Position numbers and translations under genes: made by a program. The notes beneath the pieces are model-generated. The model was not told where the DNA came from. It saw only the letters and a program-made list of their open reading frames with translations, and made no database searches. A DNA stretch of 6,281 nt from Gemmatimonadota bacterium. Lineage in GTDB: Bacteria; Latescibacterota; UBA2968; UBA8231. Position 1 is the first letter of the stretch, and each line of letters opens with the position of its first letter. Positions 5,268 to 6,281 of the stretch are shown here, piece after piece. The stretch lies in NCBI GenBank assembly GCA_026706165.1, contig JAPOZF010000037.1, positions 1 to 6,281 on the forward strand, written 5' to 3'.

Positions 5268-6281
5268 TCAGGAGCTGCAGGACAACATCGAACAGCCTGC
5301 CCGATGCCGCGCCCACTCCGGCCGCTTCTGCCCGTACTCCGCCTCTCTTTCCGGCTGCTCGTCGTACGGGCGCCGCATCACCTCCAGGAGCTCCGAGACC
5401 CTGGCGAACTCACCGGCCTCGGCCTCGTCGATGGCGAGCTGCGCCAGGTAGTTTCTCAGGACGTACCTGGGATTGACGGCGTTCATGCGCCGGCGCCTCT
5501 CGGCGGCGGGGACGCGGCCGCGGGCGCAGCGGCGCAGCCAGCTGCGCAGCCAGGCCGCGGTGCGCTTCAGGTGATCGCCGTACAGCTTTTCCCGCTCGTA
5601 GCAGGCCGCGGCAACGCAGGCGACCAGCTCCTCGTCGGTCGCCCGGTCCGGGGAGGCGTCGAGGTCTGCGAGGCCGCGGAAGAACAGGGTCATATCGGTC
5701 TCGACCAGCTGCAGCACCGCCTCCAGCTCCTCTATCAGGCCGGGGTCGGTCTCCGGATCGAAGGCGCCCAGCCCCAGCTTTCCCGCCATCATCTCCCGGT
5801 ATTTCTCCTCGTACACCTTCGGGTAGGCGTCGAGCAGTTCCTGCAGCGGCTCCACCTCCTCGAACAGGGGGACCAGGGCGCGCGCCAGCTGCCCGAGGTT
5901 CCACCAGGCGATCTGCGGCTGGCCGCCGAACCGGTAGCGCCGGCCCGACGCGTCGGTGGTGTTCGGGGTCCAGCCGGGATCGTACCCCTCGAGCCACCCG
6001 TACGGACCGTAATCGATGGTGAGGCCGAGGATCGACATGTTGTCGGTGTTCATGACGCCGTGGACGAACCCGACCCGCATCCAGTGGGCGATCATCTCCG
6101 CGGTGGTGCGGCAGACCTCCTCGAACATCCGCAGGTAGGCCTCCTGGCAAGGAGCCCCGAGGTGGGGGAAGTCGGTGCGCACCGTGTAGTCGGCGAGCTG
6201 CTTCAGCACCGCGGTCTCGCCGCGGGCGGCGAAGATCTCGAAGTTGCCGAAGCGCGTGAACGAGGGAGCGGCGCGGCAGAC
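5268..6281 (-). CDS. selO: Protein adenylyltransferase SelO (UPF0061/YdiU), 5' end outside window
   Basis: SelO is a pseudokinase-fold enzyme that transfers AMP from ATP to Ser/Thr/Tyr residues of target proteins and is linked to oxidative-stress control. The last 337 residues are visible, and the frame stays open to the window edge, so the gene is partial: the N-terminal nucleotide-binding part, roughly 170 residues, lies beyond position 6281. The visible part begins with the family block VCRAAPSFTRFGNFEIFAAR. The catalytic loop is GVMNTDNMSILGLTIDYGPYG. Its Asp and Asn (visible residues 80 and 81) and the Asp 10 residues later (90) match D252, N253 and D262 of Pseudomonas syringae SelO. The C-terminal NPRYVLRNYLAQLAID block and the final SCSS are also typical; the C-terminal Cys takes part in a redox disulfide in E. 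coli SelO. The stop is TGA at 5268-5270. The enzyme appears intact where visible. Confidence 0.95.
   Translation of the reverse strand, partial: VCRAAPSFTRFGNFEIFAARGETAVLKQLADYTVRTDFPHLGAPCQEAYLRMFEEVCRTTAEMIAHWMRVGFVHGVMNTDNMSILGLTIDYGPYGWLEGYDPGWTPNTTDASGRRYRFGGQPQIAWWNLGQLARALVPLFEEVEPLQELLDAYPKVYEEKYREMMAGKLGLGAFDPETDPGLIEELEAVLQLVETDMTLFFRGLADLDASPDRATDEELVACVAAACYEREKLYGDHLKRTAAWLRSWLRRCARGRVPAAERRRRMNAVNPRYVLRNYLAQLAIDEAEAGEFARVSELLEVMRRPYDEQPEREAEYGQKRPEWARHRAGCSMLSCSS

Noticed and set aside
2961..5476. Long plus-strand open frames opposite the dehydratase, transporter and selO genes
   Set aside because: Their translations are Arg/Gln/Gly/Pro-rich without domains and mirror the real minus-strand genes, as expected in high-GC DNA.
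1..6281. CRISPR arrays, tRNA or rRNA genes, insertion sequences, attachment sites
   Set aside because: I saw no regularly spaced repeats, tRNA-like cloverleaf with TTCRA loop, transposase or terminal inverted repeats.

Overview
This is a GC-rich window (well above 60% G+C by eye) from a bacterium. Strong AAGGAG-type ribosome binding sites and a bacterial-type SelO ending in SCSS suggest a Gram-negative lineage (Pseudomonadota, Desulfuromonadota or Myxococcota-like), but nothing here fixes the taxon.

Layout: (1) 26-145, minus strand: a 39-codon membrane or secreted peptide gene with a strong ribosome binding site. (2) 146-601: about 455 bases with no convincing gene. They hold a strong hairpin followed by five T's on the minus strand (248-307), which reads as an intrinsic terminator or attenuator upstream of the peptide gene, and the AT-richer leader of the rightward operon. 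(3) 602-2784, plus strand: a two-gene operon. The first gene joins a phytanoyl-CoA-dioxygenase-like Fe(II)/2-oxoglutarate oxygenase to a HEAT-repeat tail. The second is a PIG-L-fold zinc enzyme whose usual catalytic Asp is Ala. (4) 2785-2876: a short convergent gap with inverted repeats. (5) 2877-6281, minus strand: selO (5' end outside the window), then a major facilitator transporter, then a mannonate-dehydratase-family enzyme. The gaps between these three are 52 and 26 bases.

How they may work together: the transporter and the dehydratase-like enzyme are tightly spaced and look like an uptake-and-catabolism pair for a sugar acid or similar carboxylate. The facing operon supplies an oxygenase and a hydratase/deacetylase-fold enzyme, which could act on the same or a related compound. 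The convergent layout makes this plausible but does not prove it. SelO, a protein AMPylase linked to redox stress, is probably a neighbour rather than a pathway member. The most noteworthy points are the oxygenase-HEAT fusion, the PIG-L enzyme with an HAAD motif instead of HPDD (resembling GalB-type hydratases), and the unexplained terminator-bearing leader at the left.
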